Below, piece by piece: positions 26,410 through 34,904 of a DNA stretch of 64,000 nt. The notes under the pieces were generated by a model that saw only the letters and a program-made list of their open reading frames with translations, had not been told where the DNA came from and made no database searches. Made by a program: the position numbers and the translations under genes. The stretch is from assembly GCA_963715025.1 (NCBI GenBank), contig CAVQQQ010000001.1, positions 1-64,000 of the forward strand. The letters are read 5' to 3'. Source of the stretch: DASSJT01 sp963715025. GTDB taxonomy: Bacteria; Actinomycetota; Actinomycetes; Actinomycetales; Dermatophilaceae. How positions within the stretch are numbered: the first letter of the stretch is position 1; the number at the start of each line of letters is the position of its first letter.

Positions 26410-27582
26410 ATGTGTCCCGTGGCAGCGTCGACGACACCCCGAGTCCTGCGCCAGCGGCTGGCGACCCAGCGACTCTCCTCCGCTCCACTGCCCACCCCAG
26501 CCGACGTGGTGCGACTCCTGACGTGCGTGCAGAGCCAGGAGCGCGACCACGCCTTCTACTCCCTGGGACTGAGGGGCAAGACCAGCACGTATGCCGGCGT
26601 GCGGGCTGCATACGACGCAGGCGCCTTCCTCCGCACCCACATCCTGCGGCCGACGTGGCATTTCGTGCTGCCCGAGGACCTGCGATGGATCCTGTCCCTG
26701 ACCTCGCCCCGGGTCGAGGCGTCGATGAAGGGGCGCCATCGCCAGCTCGGCCTCGACGACGACGCCCACCTGGGGCGGGCTCTCGACACGGTCTGCGAGC
26801 TGCTGCAGGGCCACACCTACCTGACCCGGGCCGAGATCACGGCGGCGTTCGCGGCTCGGCCTGGCTTGCCTAGCGGCGGCCAGGAGCTGGGCCACGTGCT
26901 GTTGGTCGCCGAGCTGCGCGGGCTGATCGTGTCGGCCCCCCTCAAAGGGGTCCAGCACTCCTACGCACTGGTCGACGAGGTGGTGCCGCGCGAGCCTGAG
27001 CTCGACCGCGACGAGGCGCTGGTGCGCCTGGTCCGTCGGTTCTTCGCAGGCCACGGGCCCGCATCCGTGAGGGACTTCACCCGCTGGTCGTCCCTGACCG
27101 TGGCCGACACCAAGCGCGCCCTCGCCGAGATCGGCGACGGCCTGGAGCGGACCGAGGTCGAGGGGATACCGCTGTGGCACGACCCTGAGACCGCGCCGAG
27201 ACGCAGACCCGGCGCTCCGTCGGCCTATCTCTTCCCCGTCTACGACGAGGCGGTGCTGACCTACCCCGCGCTCAACTTCCCCTCGGCATCCGACCATCCC
27301 TACGCCGAGCGGCCCGACCCGTTCTGGGCGTGGGTCGTCGCCGACGACGTCAACGTCGGCCTGTGGAAACGCACGGTCAAGGCAGATCGGGTCGTGGTCG
27401 ACGTCCGGCTCGCACCGTCGGTCGACCGCGCTGGCCGCTCTGCTGTCGAGGCTGCCGCGCAGCGTCTCGCCACCTTCTTGGAGCGCGACCTCGAGTACCT
27501 CGAGGGTGACGGAAAACCCCACCTGTGGGGCGGCGACCAGGGCCATCCAGCGACGCGTCCGCGGCGGGCTGCGCGGGCATAG
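26410..27582 (+). CDS. winged-helix DNA-binding protein, AlkZ/HTH_42 family
   Basis: The 390-residue product matches the HTH_42 (AlkZ-like) family, whose studied members are DNA glycosylases that remove damaged or crosslinked bases. LLTCVQSQERDHAFYSLGLR holds the QSQ-type catalytic region, and LRPTWHFVLPEDLRWIL, LVAELRGLIVSA, GPASVRDFTRWSSL and LFPVYDEAVLTYP are family blocks. VKADRVVVDVRLAP starts the C-terminal domain. ATG 26410 gives the family start. It is divergent from fdhA. Actual substrate unknown. Confidence 0.85.
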   Translation: MCPVAASTTPRVLRQRLATQRLSSAPLPTPADVVRLLTCVQSQERDHAFYSLGLRGKTSTYAGVRAAYDAGAFLRTHILRPTWHFVLPEDLRWILSLTSPRVEASMKGRHRQLGLDDDAHLGRALDTVCELLQGHTYLTRAEITAAFAARPGLPSGGQELGHVLLVAELRGLIVSAPLKGVQHSYALVDEVVPREPELDRDEALVRLVRRFFAGHGPASVRDFTRWSSLTVADTKRALAEIGDGLERTEVEGIPLWHDPETAPRRRPGAPSAYLFPVYDEAVLTYPALNFPSASDHPYAERPDPFWAWVVADDVNVGLWKRTVKADRVVVDVRLAPSVDRAGRSAVEAAAQRLATFLERDLEYLEGDGKPHLWGGDQGHPATRPRRAARA

Positions 27583-27631
27583 CAGCGATCACGTTCAACA
27601 GCACCTGCACATGGCGGTCACCGGCCACGGG

Positions 27632-28048
27632 CTAGGGCAGCGCTCCCAGTTGCCGAAGCATGCCCAGGTCGTCGCGGACTGCCCAGCGCTCGGCGATTCG
27701 GCCGTCTCGCAGCCGGTACATCGCTGCGAAGCCGCGCGAGTACTGGCCGGGCGAAGCCGCGATGCCCATGAGCTCCCCGCCGTGCCAGCGGCCGGAGCGA
27801 ACCCCGAACTGGACCACGTACTCGCCCTCGGCGACCACGGTCAGCTCCTCCCACGACTGCTGGGTCATCTGGGTTCTGCCCACGGTCTCGAGAAACTCCC
27901 GCGTGCCGGCAACTCCTGCCGGCCGCCCGGGCGCGAGCGCGTGGTTGACCATGTCGGGCAGGCAGAGTGCGTCGAGCCGGTCGAGTTCCCGCGTGGTCAG
28001 GAGATCGTCGAACTCCTGGACGACGCGCTTGTTCAGTTCGACGCTCAT
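27632..28048 (-). CDS. SnoaL-like polyketide cyclase/ester cyclase family protein
   Basis: The 138-residue product is a small NTF2-like fold of the SnoaL type: NKRVVQEFDDLLTTRELDRLDALC at the start, LPDMVNHA, then GTREFLETVG, VAEGEYVVQFGVRSGRW and a final FAAMYRLRDGRIAERWAVRDDLGML with the typical DGRIAE-W pattern. ATG 28048 has GGAG 9 bases upstream; in-frame ATGs at 28057 and 28063 are possible. Such proteins are varied and no substrate can be named. Confidence 0.8.
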   Translation of the reverse strand: MSVELNKRVVQEFDDLLTTRELDRLDALCLPDMVNHALAPGRPAGVAGTREFLETVGRTQMTQQSWEELTVVAEGEYVVQFGVRSGRWHGGELMGIAASPGQYSRGFAAMYRLRDGRIAERWAVRDDLGMLRQLGALP

Positions 28049-28269
28049 GGTCGCCATCTCCATATCCTCAAGGGGTCCTGACGTCAGCCTAGGGGGGTGA
28101 CGAGCCCGAAGCCCACTGCGAGCAGTGGCTCGCCTCCACGCTGCGCTCCCAGTCGCTGAAGGGGTATCCCGTCATGAGGAATAGATGCACTGCCATCACA
28201 CCAGCGGCCCGGCGCGCCAGGACCATTGACGCGCCGGGGCCGCTCCGCTCGTCGGCTCCGCGAAGGGTG

Positions 28270-28686
28270 TCAGTACTTCGGGATGACCAGCGACTGGCCC
28301 GCGGAGATGTGCGAGCTGGGGAGATCGTTGGCGATCTGGATGCGGGCCACGGCCTCGCGCATGGGGAGGCCGGGCATCTCGCGGACGGCGATCTCGGACA
28401 GGGTCTGCCCAGATCGGACCGTGACGGCGTGGTCGGCCACGGAGGCGGAGGAGCCCGCTGCGATGGCAATGCCGAACACGAGGACCACGACGAGTGCGCT
28501 GAGCAGCAGGACCAGGCGCCCGCGTCGGGTCGGGCGCAGGGGCGCTGGAGCCGACTCTCGAACGGCGTCGCCTGTGGGAACGGAGACCAGATGCCGGTGC
28601 GGACGCCGGCCCTGCTCGGGCGAGGGCAGCTCGGAGGGACGAACAGCCCTCTGGGTCTCCCCCGAATGCCAGGCGATGGCGCTCAT
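28270..28686 (-). CDS. LysM-domain membrane protein
   Basis: The 138-residue product has a soluble N-terminal part, one membrane helix (about residues 56-77, LVLLLSALVVVLVFGIAIA) and a C-terminal LysM domain (about 88-136, AVTVRSGQTLSEIAVREMP to ISAGQSLVIPKY), which would sit outside on peptidoglycan. In Mycobacterium the protein at this place beside lexA (Rv2719c) is an SOS-induced cell-wall protein affecting division. Shared SOS boxes with lexA support the same role here. Start ATG 28686 has GGAGGAC upstream. Confidence 0.88.
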   Translation of the reverse strand: MSAIAWHSGETQRAVRPSELPSPEQGRRPHRHLVSVPTGDAVRESAPAPLRPTRRGRLVLLLSALVVVLVFGIAIAAGSSASVADHAVTVRSGQTLSEIAVREMPGLPMREAVARIQIANDLPSSHISAGQSLVIPKY

Positions 28687-28709
28687 TTCGTCCTCCTGGG
28701 GTGGTCTGT

Positions 28710-28793
28710 CGAACCGGTGTTCGATAGAACGCTTGTACGATTAGTAGCACAGGTGTTCGAACCGATCAAGACACGCCTCGAACACATGTTTGG
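28710..28793. promoter_or_regulatory. LexA (SOS) boxes between the LysM gene and lexA
   Basis: CGAACCGGTGTTCG at 28710-28723 is a perfect CGAAC-N4-GTTCG SOS box. CGAACACATGTTTG at 28780-28793 differs from it by one base and equals the mycobacterial type. Half-sites GTGTTCGAACC (28754-28764) and GTGTTCGAAG (28800-28809) lie nearby. The first box is 24 bases from the LysM start, the second suits the lexA promoter. LexA would repress both divergent genes. The rest of the 317-base gap shows no gene. Confidence 0.88.
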
Positions 28794-29003
28794 TAACTGT
28801 GTTCGAAGTCCGTAGTCTTTTGCCCGTAAGGAAAGCGTTACAGAGGCCACTGACAGCCCATCTGTCACAGCAGCACCACGGAGCCCGCCAGGTCCGGCGA
28901 TCGGGCGGCTCGCCGCTGGTGGCAAGCCAGCGGCATAGCAGAGGTCGAGCCAGGAAAGACCGCAGGAGACAACGACCGAGGATCGTCCGGACTGGAGAGG
29001 GAC

Positions 29004-29747
29004 ATGCCTGACAAGCCTGATGACCGCAACGACGCCACCGTCAGCGAACTGCCCGAGCGGGCTGGGGGCGACGGGCTCACGGTGCGCCAGCGCCGCGTGC
29101 TCGAGGTGATCCGCAACTCGGTCGACCGACGCGGCTACCCGCCGAGCCTTCGTGAGATCGGCGAGGCGGTGGGGCTCACGTCACCGAGCTCGGTCGCGCA
29201 TCAGCTCTCGACCTTGGAGCGCAAGGGCTACCTGCGCCGCGACCCCAACCGCCCCCGGGCGATCGAGGTGGTCTCGCCCGATGCGCCGGCAGAGATGCGC
29301 GGCTACCGCGGCGGCGCGGCGCCCGAGGACGAGGCCGCCGTCGACGAGACCGGCATCAACGATCAGCGCCCCGAGGCCTCCTACGTGCCGGTTCTGGGCC
29401 GGATCGCCGCTGGTGTCCCGATCACGGCCGAAGAGCTCGTGGAGGACGTCTTCCCGCTCCCCCGGCAGCTGGTGGGCGAGGGCCAGCTCTTCCTGCTCCA
29501 GGTCGTCGGCGACTCGATGGTGGACGCCGCGATCTGCGACGGCGACTGGGTCGTCGTGCGCCAGCAGCCCACGGCCGACAACGGCGACATCGTCGCGGCC
29601 CTGCTCGACAACGAGGCGACAGTCAAGACGTTCAAACGCAAGGACGGCAAGGTCTGGCTGCTCCCCCACAACCCCGCCTTCGAGCCGATCGACGCCAGCC
29701 AGGCGACAATCCTGGGCAAGGTCACCGCCGTGCTCCGGCGCATCTGA
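29004..29747 (+). CDS. lexA: SOS repressor LexA
   Basis: LexA represses DNA-damage genes and cleaves itself when RecA is active. The 247-residue product has a winged helix (about 25-90; PPSLREIGEAVGLTSPSSVAHQL), the cleavage site Ala136-Gly137 in RIAAGVPI, catalytic Ser171 in VGDSMVDA and Lys208 in EATVKTFK. Start ATG 29004 is preceded by GGAGAGGGAC. Two or more SOS boxes precede it, as expected for autoregulation. Confidence 0.97.
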   Translation: MPDKPDDRNDATVSELPERAGGDGLTVRQRRVLEVIRNSVDRRGYPPSLREIGEAVGLTSPSSVAHQLSTLERKGYLRRDPNRPRAIEVVSPDAPAEMRGYRGGAAPEDEAAVDETGINDQRPEASYVPVLGRIAAGVPITAEELVEDVFPLPRQLVGEGQLFLLQVVGDSMVDAAICDGDWVVVRQQPTADNGDIVAALLDNEATVKTFKRKDGKVWLLPHNPAFEPIDASQATILGKVTAVLRRI

Positions 29748-29799
29748 GCAAGGCGATAAAGAGGAGGAAGTTGGTCGGCGAGGACGGTAGAACTGGCGC

Positions 29800-30612
29800 A
29801 TGCAGACACGACTGGACTTTCCGGCATACCTCCAGCACATCGAGCAGCAGTCGGCGCGCTTCACCGAGGCGCTCGCTGCCGCGAAGGGTGATGAGCAGGT
29901 CCCGCCCTGCCCCGACTGGAAAGCCGACGACCTTCTCTACCACCTCGGGGAGGTGCAGACCTACTGGTCGCGCGTGGTGGGCGAGGGTGCCCACACGCAG
30001 GAGGAGGTCGACGCGTTCAGCGATCCCGAGCGGGCCGGTAGCCACGAGGCGCTCACAGAGTTCTCCCGCCAGGCGACCGCCCGGCTCCTCGACGCGTTGC
30101 GCGCCACTGACCCGGCCGAGCCGCGCTGGACCTGGTCAGACGAGCAGACAGCGGGCTTCACCTATCGGCGACAGGCGCACGAGGCGATGATCCACCGGCT
30201 CGACGCCGAGCTCACCACCGGGCGGCGCACACCGCTCGACCCCGCGCTCGCGACCGACGGTGTCGACGAGGTCCTCAAGATCATGTTTGCCGGGTGCCCG
30301 CCCTGGGGGTCCATCTCACCTCACGAGGGGCACACCCTGCTGGTGCACGCCACGGATACGGGAGCGGCCTGGCTGGTGACCCTCGCGCGATTCACGGGCA
30401 CCAATCCCAAGGACGGGAAGTCCTACGACGAGGCCGACATCACCGTGGCCGATGCCGTCCCGGGCGACCCCGCTGCCGCGACGATCAGCGGCACCGCGGC
30501 CGACCTCGACTGCTGGCTGTGGCACCGGCCAGGGGTGGGCGAGCTGTCCCGTTCCGGCGATGCCGACGTGCTGCGTGAGGTGGAAGCGGTGCTCGCCCAC
30601 CCGCTGAACTAG
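29800..30612 (+). CDS. maleylpyruvate isomerase family (MDMPI) mycothiol-dependent enzyme
   Basis: The 270-residue product has the DinB-like MDMPI N-terminal domain: PCPDWKADDLLYHLGEVQTYWSRVV with the first metal His, and RRQAHEAMIHRLDAE with the His-x3-His-type site. A C-terminal domain follows (about 165-265, LLVHATDTGAAWLVTL to ISGTAADLDCWLWHRPG), common in actinobacterial members. These enzymes often use mycothiol; the substrate is unknown. Start ATG 29800, 52 bases after lexA. Confidence 0.85.
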   Translation: MQTRLDFPAYLQHIEQQSARFTEALAAAKGDEQVPPCPDWKADDLLYHLGEVQTYWSRVVGEGAHTQEEVDAFSDPERAGSHEALTEFSRQATARLLDALRATDPAEPRWTWSDEQTAGFTYRRQAHEAMIHRLDAELTTGRRTPLDPALATDGVDEVLKIMFAGCPPWGSISPHEGHTLLVHATDTGAAWLVTLARFTGTNPKDGKSYDEADITVADAVPGDPAAATISGTAADLDCWLWHRPGVGELSRSGDADVLREVEAVLAHPLN

Positions 30613-30624
30613 TGGCCCCCGCGG

Positions 30625-31056
30625 TCAGTCTTCGCCCAACAGGTCCCTGAACCGGTCGATCGACTCGCGGACGTCCGGGGTCAGACCCGCGTCGGTCCAC
30701 AGCTCCCACCACTCGTTGTCGGCTGGGTCGAGCGCCCGGTCGAAGGCCTGCCGGGCCAGCTCGTTCATGTCGTCGTCCACCTCCAGCGGGTCGGTGAGCA
30801 CCCAGCCCGGCAGCATGGGCTCGTGGTTGAGCGACTCGACGTGCTCGTCGGGCGGATCGGCGCAGACAGCCACGACGGCGGCAGCGGCCACGGCCTCGGC
30901 CATGCTGGGCGCCTCGATGTAGTCGGTCGAGCGCAGCACGGTCCGCATCGCCTTCTGCACCAGGCGCGGGCGGTCCTCGGGCTCGGCATCCTCGAGCTGG
31001 TCGAGGAAGTCGAGCGCGTCGTCGTTCTGGAAGGGCCCAGTTCCCGTAGCGCCCAT
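30625..31056 (-). CDS. DUF4259 domain protein
   Basis: The 143-residue acidic protein starts MGATGTGPFQNDDALDFLDQLED, the clear signature of DUF4259 (G-x-G-x-F-x-N-D-x-A-x-D). NEWWELWTDAG near the end is also typical. The function of the family is unknown. It is convergent with the MDMPI gene, 12 bases apart. Confidence 0.88.
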   Translation of the reverse strand: MGATGTGPFQNDDALDFLDQLEDAEPEDRPRLVQKAMRTVLRSTDYIEAPSMAEAVAAAAVVAVCADPPDEHVESLNHEPMLPGWVLTDPLEVDDDMNELARQAFDRALDPADNEWWELWTDAGLTPDVRESIDRFRDLLGED

Positions 31057-31233
31057 GGAGATCCCTTCGTCACGGAGTGGGTTCTGGCTTCGGCGGGGCG
31101 ATGGCAGGCACCCGCTCCCACTGGCGATGGTAGGAGTGCCAGGCCCGCCTGGGGAGGGGGAACCACAGACTGATTGACGCCCACGCCCGCGGGAGGCGCG
31201 GCGGATCTGCGCCGTAGGCGGCCGTGTGGGCCG

Positions 31234-31812
31234 TCAGTTGGCCCGCCGGACGCGCTGGTACCACGCCGTGTCGACGTAGCGCCCGAACTTCTGCCCGACC
31301 TCGCGCAGGGTCCCGACCTGGTCGAAGCCGAGCGACCGGTGGAGGGCCTCGCTCGCCGGGTTCGGGAGAGCGATGACGGCGACCTGCGTGTGCACTTCGG
31401 CGAGCCGGTCCAGCCGCTCCAGCAGCACGGCATACAGTCTTCGGCCCAGACCAAGCCCGCGCGCGCGGTCCGCCACATACACGCTGGTCTCCTTGGTGCC
31501 CGCATAGGCGGGGCGGGGCCGGAATGGGCCGGACAGCGCGTAGCCGATCACCTCGCCGCCGCGTGTGGCGACGATGACGAGGTCGCCAGGCCCGTGGGCG
31601 GCGAGCTTCTCGCCGAGGTATGCGATGCCGCGCTCCTCGACGTCGAACGTTGCCACCGAGGTACGCACCTGCTCGTTGTAGATCGCGGCCATGCCTGGCA
31701 GGTCGTCGGCGCTCGCAGTTCGGATGGTGATGTCGTGGATCGAGTCCTCGTGCCACGAGGCGTCGCGGTTCGAGGCGTCGCGGTTCGAGGCGTCGTGCGG
31801 GTCGTGCGGCAT
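31234..31812 (-). CDS. GNAT acetyltransferase, phosphinothricin acetyltransferase-like
   Basis: The 192-residue product from about residue 26 reads ITIRTASADDLPGMAAIYNEQVRTSVATFD, the usual start of PAT/Bar-like acetyltransferases. GLGLGRRLYAVLLERLD is the acetyl-CoA loop and IALPNPASEALHRSLGF is the family end block. The first 22 residues are a repetitive extension (NRDAS repeated) from a 15-base tandem repeat at about 31755-31795. ATG 31812 has a TACAGT-like -10 box about 7 bases upstream, so the mRNA may be leaderless. Actual substrate unknown. Confidence 0.82.
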   Translation of the reverse strand: MPHDPHDASNRDASNRDASWHEDSIHDITIRTASADDLPGMAAIYNEQVRTSVATFDVEERGIAYLGEKLAAHGPGDLVIVATRGGEVIGYALSGPFRPRPAYAGTKETSVYVADRARGLGLGRRLYAVLLERLDRLAEVHTQVAVIALPNPASEALHRSLGFDQVGTLREVGQKFGRYVDTAWYQRVRRAN

Positions 31813-31842
31813 AGCGGCACTGTAAGAGTCCATGCTGGTGCG

Positions 31843-32442
31843 GTGAGCGATGCAGCCGAGGAGCGGCGACGGATGTGGGACGAGCGGTACGCCGCCGAGC
31901 AGGTGTGGAGCGCCGGGCCCAACGCGCTCGTAGAGTCGATCGCCGGAGCGTGGCCGCCTGGTCGGGCACTCGACCTGGGCGCCGGCGAGGGGCGCCACAG
32001 CCTGTGGCTCGCCTCCTTGGGCTGGGCTGTCACCGCCGTCGACTTCTCCGCTGTGGGGATCGACCGCGGCCGCGATATGGCGGCGTCCCGCGGTATGAAC
32101 GTCGAATGGGTCGTGGCCGATGCGACGGAGTGGAAGCCCCCGGAGGGCACGGTTTTCGACCTGGTGCTGGTGTCCTACCTGCACCTTCCCGACGACGTCG
32201 TCCACGAGGCGGCGCAGTGGCTGGCCCCTGGTGGTGCGCTCGTGGTTGTGGGGCACGCCTTGCGCAACCTCACCGAGGGCGTGGGCGGGCCGCAGGACCC
32301 CTCGATCCTCAACACACCCGAGGGCCTTCGCGGGGCTGCGCGAGGGCTCGAGGTCGAGCGGTGCGAGGAGGTGCTGCGTTCGACCGAGGCCGGCAACGCC
32401 ATCGACGTCGTGCTCGTGGCCCGACGCCCCGCCGAGGCCTGA
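31843..32442 (+). CDS. class I SAM-dependent methyltransferase
   Basis: The 199-residue product has MWDERYAAEQVWSAGPNALV, then GRALDLGAGEGRHSLWLA (SAM motif I), VTAVDFSAVGIDRGRDM (motif II), VADATEWKPPEGTVFDLVLVSYLHL and WLAPGGALVVVGH (motif III). This matches small methyltransferases of the TehB-like or thiopurine-like kind. GTG 31843 gives the family start VSDAAEERRRMWDERY. It is divergent from the GNAT gene, 30 bases apart. Substrate unknown. Confidence 0.88.
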   Translation: MSDAAEERRRMWDERYAAEQVWSAGPNALVESIAGAWPPGRALDLGAGEGRHSLWLASLGWAVTAVDFSAVGIDRGRDMAASRGMNVEWVVADATEWKPPEGTVFDLVLVSYLHLPDDVVHEAAQWLAPGGALVVVGHALRNLTEGVGGPQDPSILNTPEGLRGAARGLEVERCEEVLRSTEAGNAIDVVLVARRPAEA

Positions 32443-32482
32443 CGCTCGCCCGCCAGCCGTCACGCTTGCGTGGCAGGAAACC

Positions 32483-33316
32483 CTAGGCCGCGAGGGTGTC
32501 GGCCAGCTCGCATAGCGCGGCCCCCAGTGGCCCGTCGATGCGGATGGTCGCAAGCACGTCGCCGCGGGTGGGGCCCTTCGTGACGATGGCCACCGGGATG
32601 CCTCGGGCAGCCGCGCGGCGCACGAACCTGTAACCGGACATCACTGCCAGGCTGGACCCGAGGACCACGAGGGCGCTGGCGTCATCGGTCAGCTGGAAGC
32701 ACCTCGCCACCAAGGGTTTTGGGACCGACTCGCCGAAGAAGACGACGTCTGGCTTGAGGGTGTCCCGCCCACAGACTAGGCAGAGCGGCACGATGAAGCG
32801 CGCGACGTCGAGCTGGTCGAGGGCGATGTCACCGTCCGGGCGGATCTCGTCACTCGTGACGGTGTAGTCCGGATTGGCCTCGCGCATCCGGGCATCAAGG
32901 ATGTCGCGACGGGTGGTGTCGCCACACGTCAGGCACACCACACGCGCCAGAGCACCATGCAGCTCGTGCACGTCAAGCGCTCCTCCGGCCTGGTGCAGCC
33001 CGTCGACGTTCTGGGTGATGACCGGGCCGAGGCAGCCAGACCGCTGCAGGCGTGCGACCGCGCGGTGACCCTCGTTGGGCTGTGCTGCGCTGAATCGCTG
33101 CCAGCCCACGTAGGAGCGGGCCCAGTAGCGCCGTCGCGCCTCGGGCGAGCAGACGAATTCGGCGTACTGCATCGGGGCAACCCGACGTCGGCCGTCCGGG
33201 CCCCGGTAGTCGGGAATGCCGCTCTCGGTGGACATCCCAGCGCCGCTCAGCACCAGCGGCCGAGCAGTGGCGAGCAGCTCGGCGAGCGCCCCGAGGTCCG
33301 AGGTCTTGACCGGCAT
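32483..33316 (-). CDS. NAD-dependent protein deacetylase, sirtuin (Sir2)
   Basis: Sirtuins remove acetyl or acyl groups from lysines using NAD. The 277-residue product has LSGAGMSTESGIPDYRGPDG (NAD loop, about 20-40), ITQNVDGLHQAGG with the NVD motif, LHG with the catalytic His, two zinc cysteine pairs (CLTC and CLVC) and VVLGSSLAV. The spacing between the Cys pairs is longer than usual. Start ATG 33316. It is convergent with the methyltransferase gene and divergent from the CPBP protease gene. Confidence 0.94.
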   Translation of the reverse strand: MPVKTSDLGALAELLATARPLVLSGAGMSTESGIPDYRGPDGRRRVAPMQYAEFVCSPEARRRYWARSYVGWQRFSAAQPNEGHRAVARLQRSGCLGPVITQNVDGLHQAGGALDVHELHGALARVVCLTCGDTTRRDILDARMREANPDYTVTSDEIRPDGDIALDQLDVARFIVPLCLVCGRDTLKPDVVFFGESVPKPLVARCFQLTDDASALVVLGSSLAVMSGYRFVRRAAARGIPVAIVTKGPTRGDVLATIRIDGPLGAALCELADTLAA

Positions 33317-33573
33317 GGGGACAGGCTACTTCGCTGCGCATCGCGCCTCCCGCTCCAGACGGGCCGACCGCAGGGCGGAGTGGACGGTTGAGGGGCCCCG
33401 GACCGTCCGGCCGCTGGCGGTGTCCCGGACGTACGCGCGGATCACCACGACGGCTCCGACGGCGGGACGGACCCGCACCCGTCAGGGCCGTGGACGAGCC
33501 AACCTGCGCCGCCCATCCCACCCGGCCTCGGGGCGTGGCGGTGCCTTCTCCCGGACTCGCTACGCTCGGGTTT

Positions 33574-34269
33574 GTGGCCGAGTCGGAGGACCAGAGACTT
33601 GCGTCACCCCAGGCTGAAGCAACGGCGCGTCGGCGGGGCATGCTGGCGGGCGTCGCGGCTGTACTCGGGGTGGAATACCTGCTGCGCAACGGTCTGGTTC
33701 CCGCGGTTACGACCGAGTGGACGATCCGCATCGCGATCGGCATCGAGTGGGCGCTCGCGGCGGCGCTCCTGCTGTTTTGGGTCCCACGAGTGGAACGGAG
33801 CACGTGGGCGGCGATAGGCATCGGGCGGTGGCGTAACCGATATCTGTGGCTCGGTGCGGTCTGGTTTCTCGCCGCGACTGCGGCGTCGGCCGTGGTGGGG
33901 GTCGTCCTCAACGCCGCTGGGCTCGACTCGCTCGCCGACATGCAACCCAAGTTGGCCCACTACGCGTGGCCGACACTGCTTGCGTTGGCCGTGACTGGAC
34001 CGGTCGTTGAGGAGGTCCTGTACCGCGGCTACCTCATCGAGCGCGTGGTCGTGCTGAGCGGGCGGATGTGGGTCGCCGCCAGCATTTCCTGGCTGGCCTT
34101 CACCGGGGTACATCTCGGTTTCTTCGGGCTCGGCGCCACCCTGAACACCGCCGTGCTGTCCGCTGCGCTCGTATGGTTGTACGTGCGCGAACGCTCCGTC
34201 TGGCCAGTGATTGTCATGCACGGTCTCAACAGCGTGTTCGCCTACGGCCTTGCGCCCCTGCTGTACTGA
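33574..34269 (+). CDS. CPBP family intramembrane metalloprotease
   Basis: CPBP (ABI/Rce1-like) proteases cut within or near membranes. The 231-residue product has about seven membrane segments and the three conserved motifs: VVEEVLYRGYL (EExxxR), FTGVHLGFFGLG (second His), and VIVMHGLNSVFAYGL (third motif with His and Asn). GTG 33574 is chosen from the coding pattern; ATG 33640 is an alternative. The 257 bases upstream show no gene. Substrate unknown. Confidence 0.85.
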   Translation: MAESEDQRLASPQAEATARRRGMLAGVAAVLGVEYLLRNGLVPAVTTEWTIRIAIGIEWALAAALLLFWVPRVERSTWAAIGIGRWRNRYLWLGAVWFLAATAASAVVGVVLNAAGLDSLADMQPKLAHYAWPTLLALAVTGPVVEEVLYRGYLIERVVVLSGRMWVAASISWLAFTGVHLGFFGLGATLNTAVLSAALVWLYVRERSVWPVIVMHGLNSVFAYGLAPLLY

Positions 34270-34486
34270 CCGTCGCAGATCCATCCGTTGGCACGGAGCA
34301 CCTGCGGTTCGAAGGCGAGCCGCCCTCCCTTCCTATGACCAGCTGGGGCCGGCACGGCGGGTCTGTTGGCTGCCCGGGTGGCTCCGCGCGGCGCGGGACT
34401 CGATCCGCGCTGGGCGGGGCGGACCGGGCTCTTCAGTCAACAGTCACGCCCCGGCCTTTGGAAGGGTTGAGCCCGCGAGGGGCGGC

Positions 34487-34774
34487 CTAGTCCTCGACGG
34501 TGGCCTGCCAGACGAGGCGGTTCGGTTCCCGGAACTGGATCTCCGTGTCTGACTCGTCGTAGCCCCGGCCCTTCCGCTTCGCCGGTCGGAGCGTGATCGA
34601 CTCGGCGAACATGCTGATGGCCGCGCGCTGCTGGTCGATCCCCGCGGGGTCCTGAGCCGGTTGGATCGGGGTCAGGTCGAACCGTGCCCAGTCGATCCCG
34701 GTCTCGAACGCGATCTGGTCCACGTGTCGGTCCCGCAGGGACTCGATCCGGGCCTGCAGGTCTGCGGTGAGCAT
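34487..34774 (-). CDS. hypothetical protein, unknown family
   Basis: The 95-residue soluble product starts MLTADLQARIESLRDRHVDQ and ends NRLVWQATVED. It has an acidic, helix-prone first half and a basic, charged middle (RPAKRKGRGYDESDTEIQFREP). The open frame extends upstream over the LysR promoter, but that extension overlaps the operator and is unlikely. Codon bias looks real. I do not recognise a family. It is divergent from the LysR gene. Confidence 0.55.
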   Translation of the reverse strand: MLTADLQARIESLRDRHVDQIAFETGIDWARFDLTPIQPAQDPAGIDQQRAAISMFAESITLRPAKRKGRGYDESDTEIQFREPNRLVWQATVED

Positions 34775-34878
34775 GGCCGGCGCGGCGGGGCAGCCCCAGC
34801 GGCCGAGCAGTGGCGAGCAGCGCGGCGAGCGCTGCCAAGCGAATATCAGCAGGGTCCGTAGGGAAAGTGCTGAGTTTG

Positions 34879-34893
34879 ATAACAGACCGTTAT
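34879..34893 (+). promoter_or_regulatory. probable LysR-type operator and -10 box
   Basis: ATAAC-N5-GTTAT is a perfect inverted repeat that fits the T-N11-A LysR box rule. It overlaps a -10-like TATAGAAT (34891-34898). The LysR start codon follows 6 bases after that box with no ribosome site, so the mRNA may be leaderless and the repeat would block polymerase. Autorepression is inferred. Confidence 0.6.
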
Positions 34894-34904
34894 AGAATGG
34901 CAGC

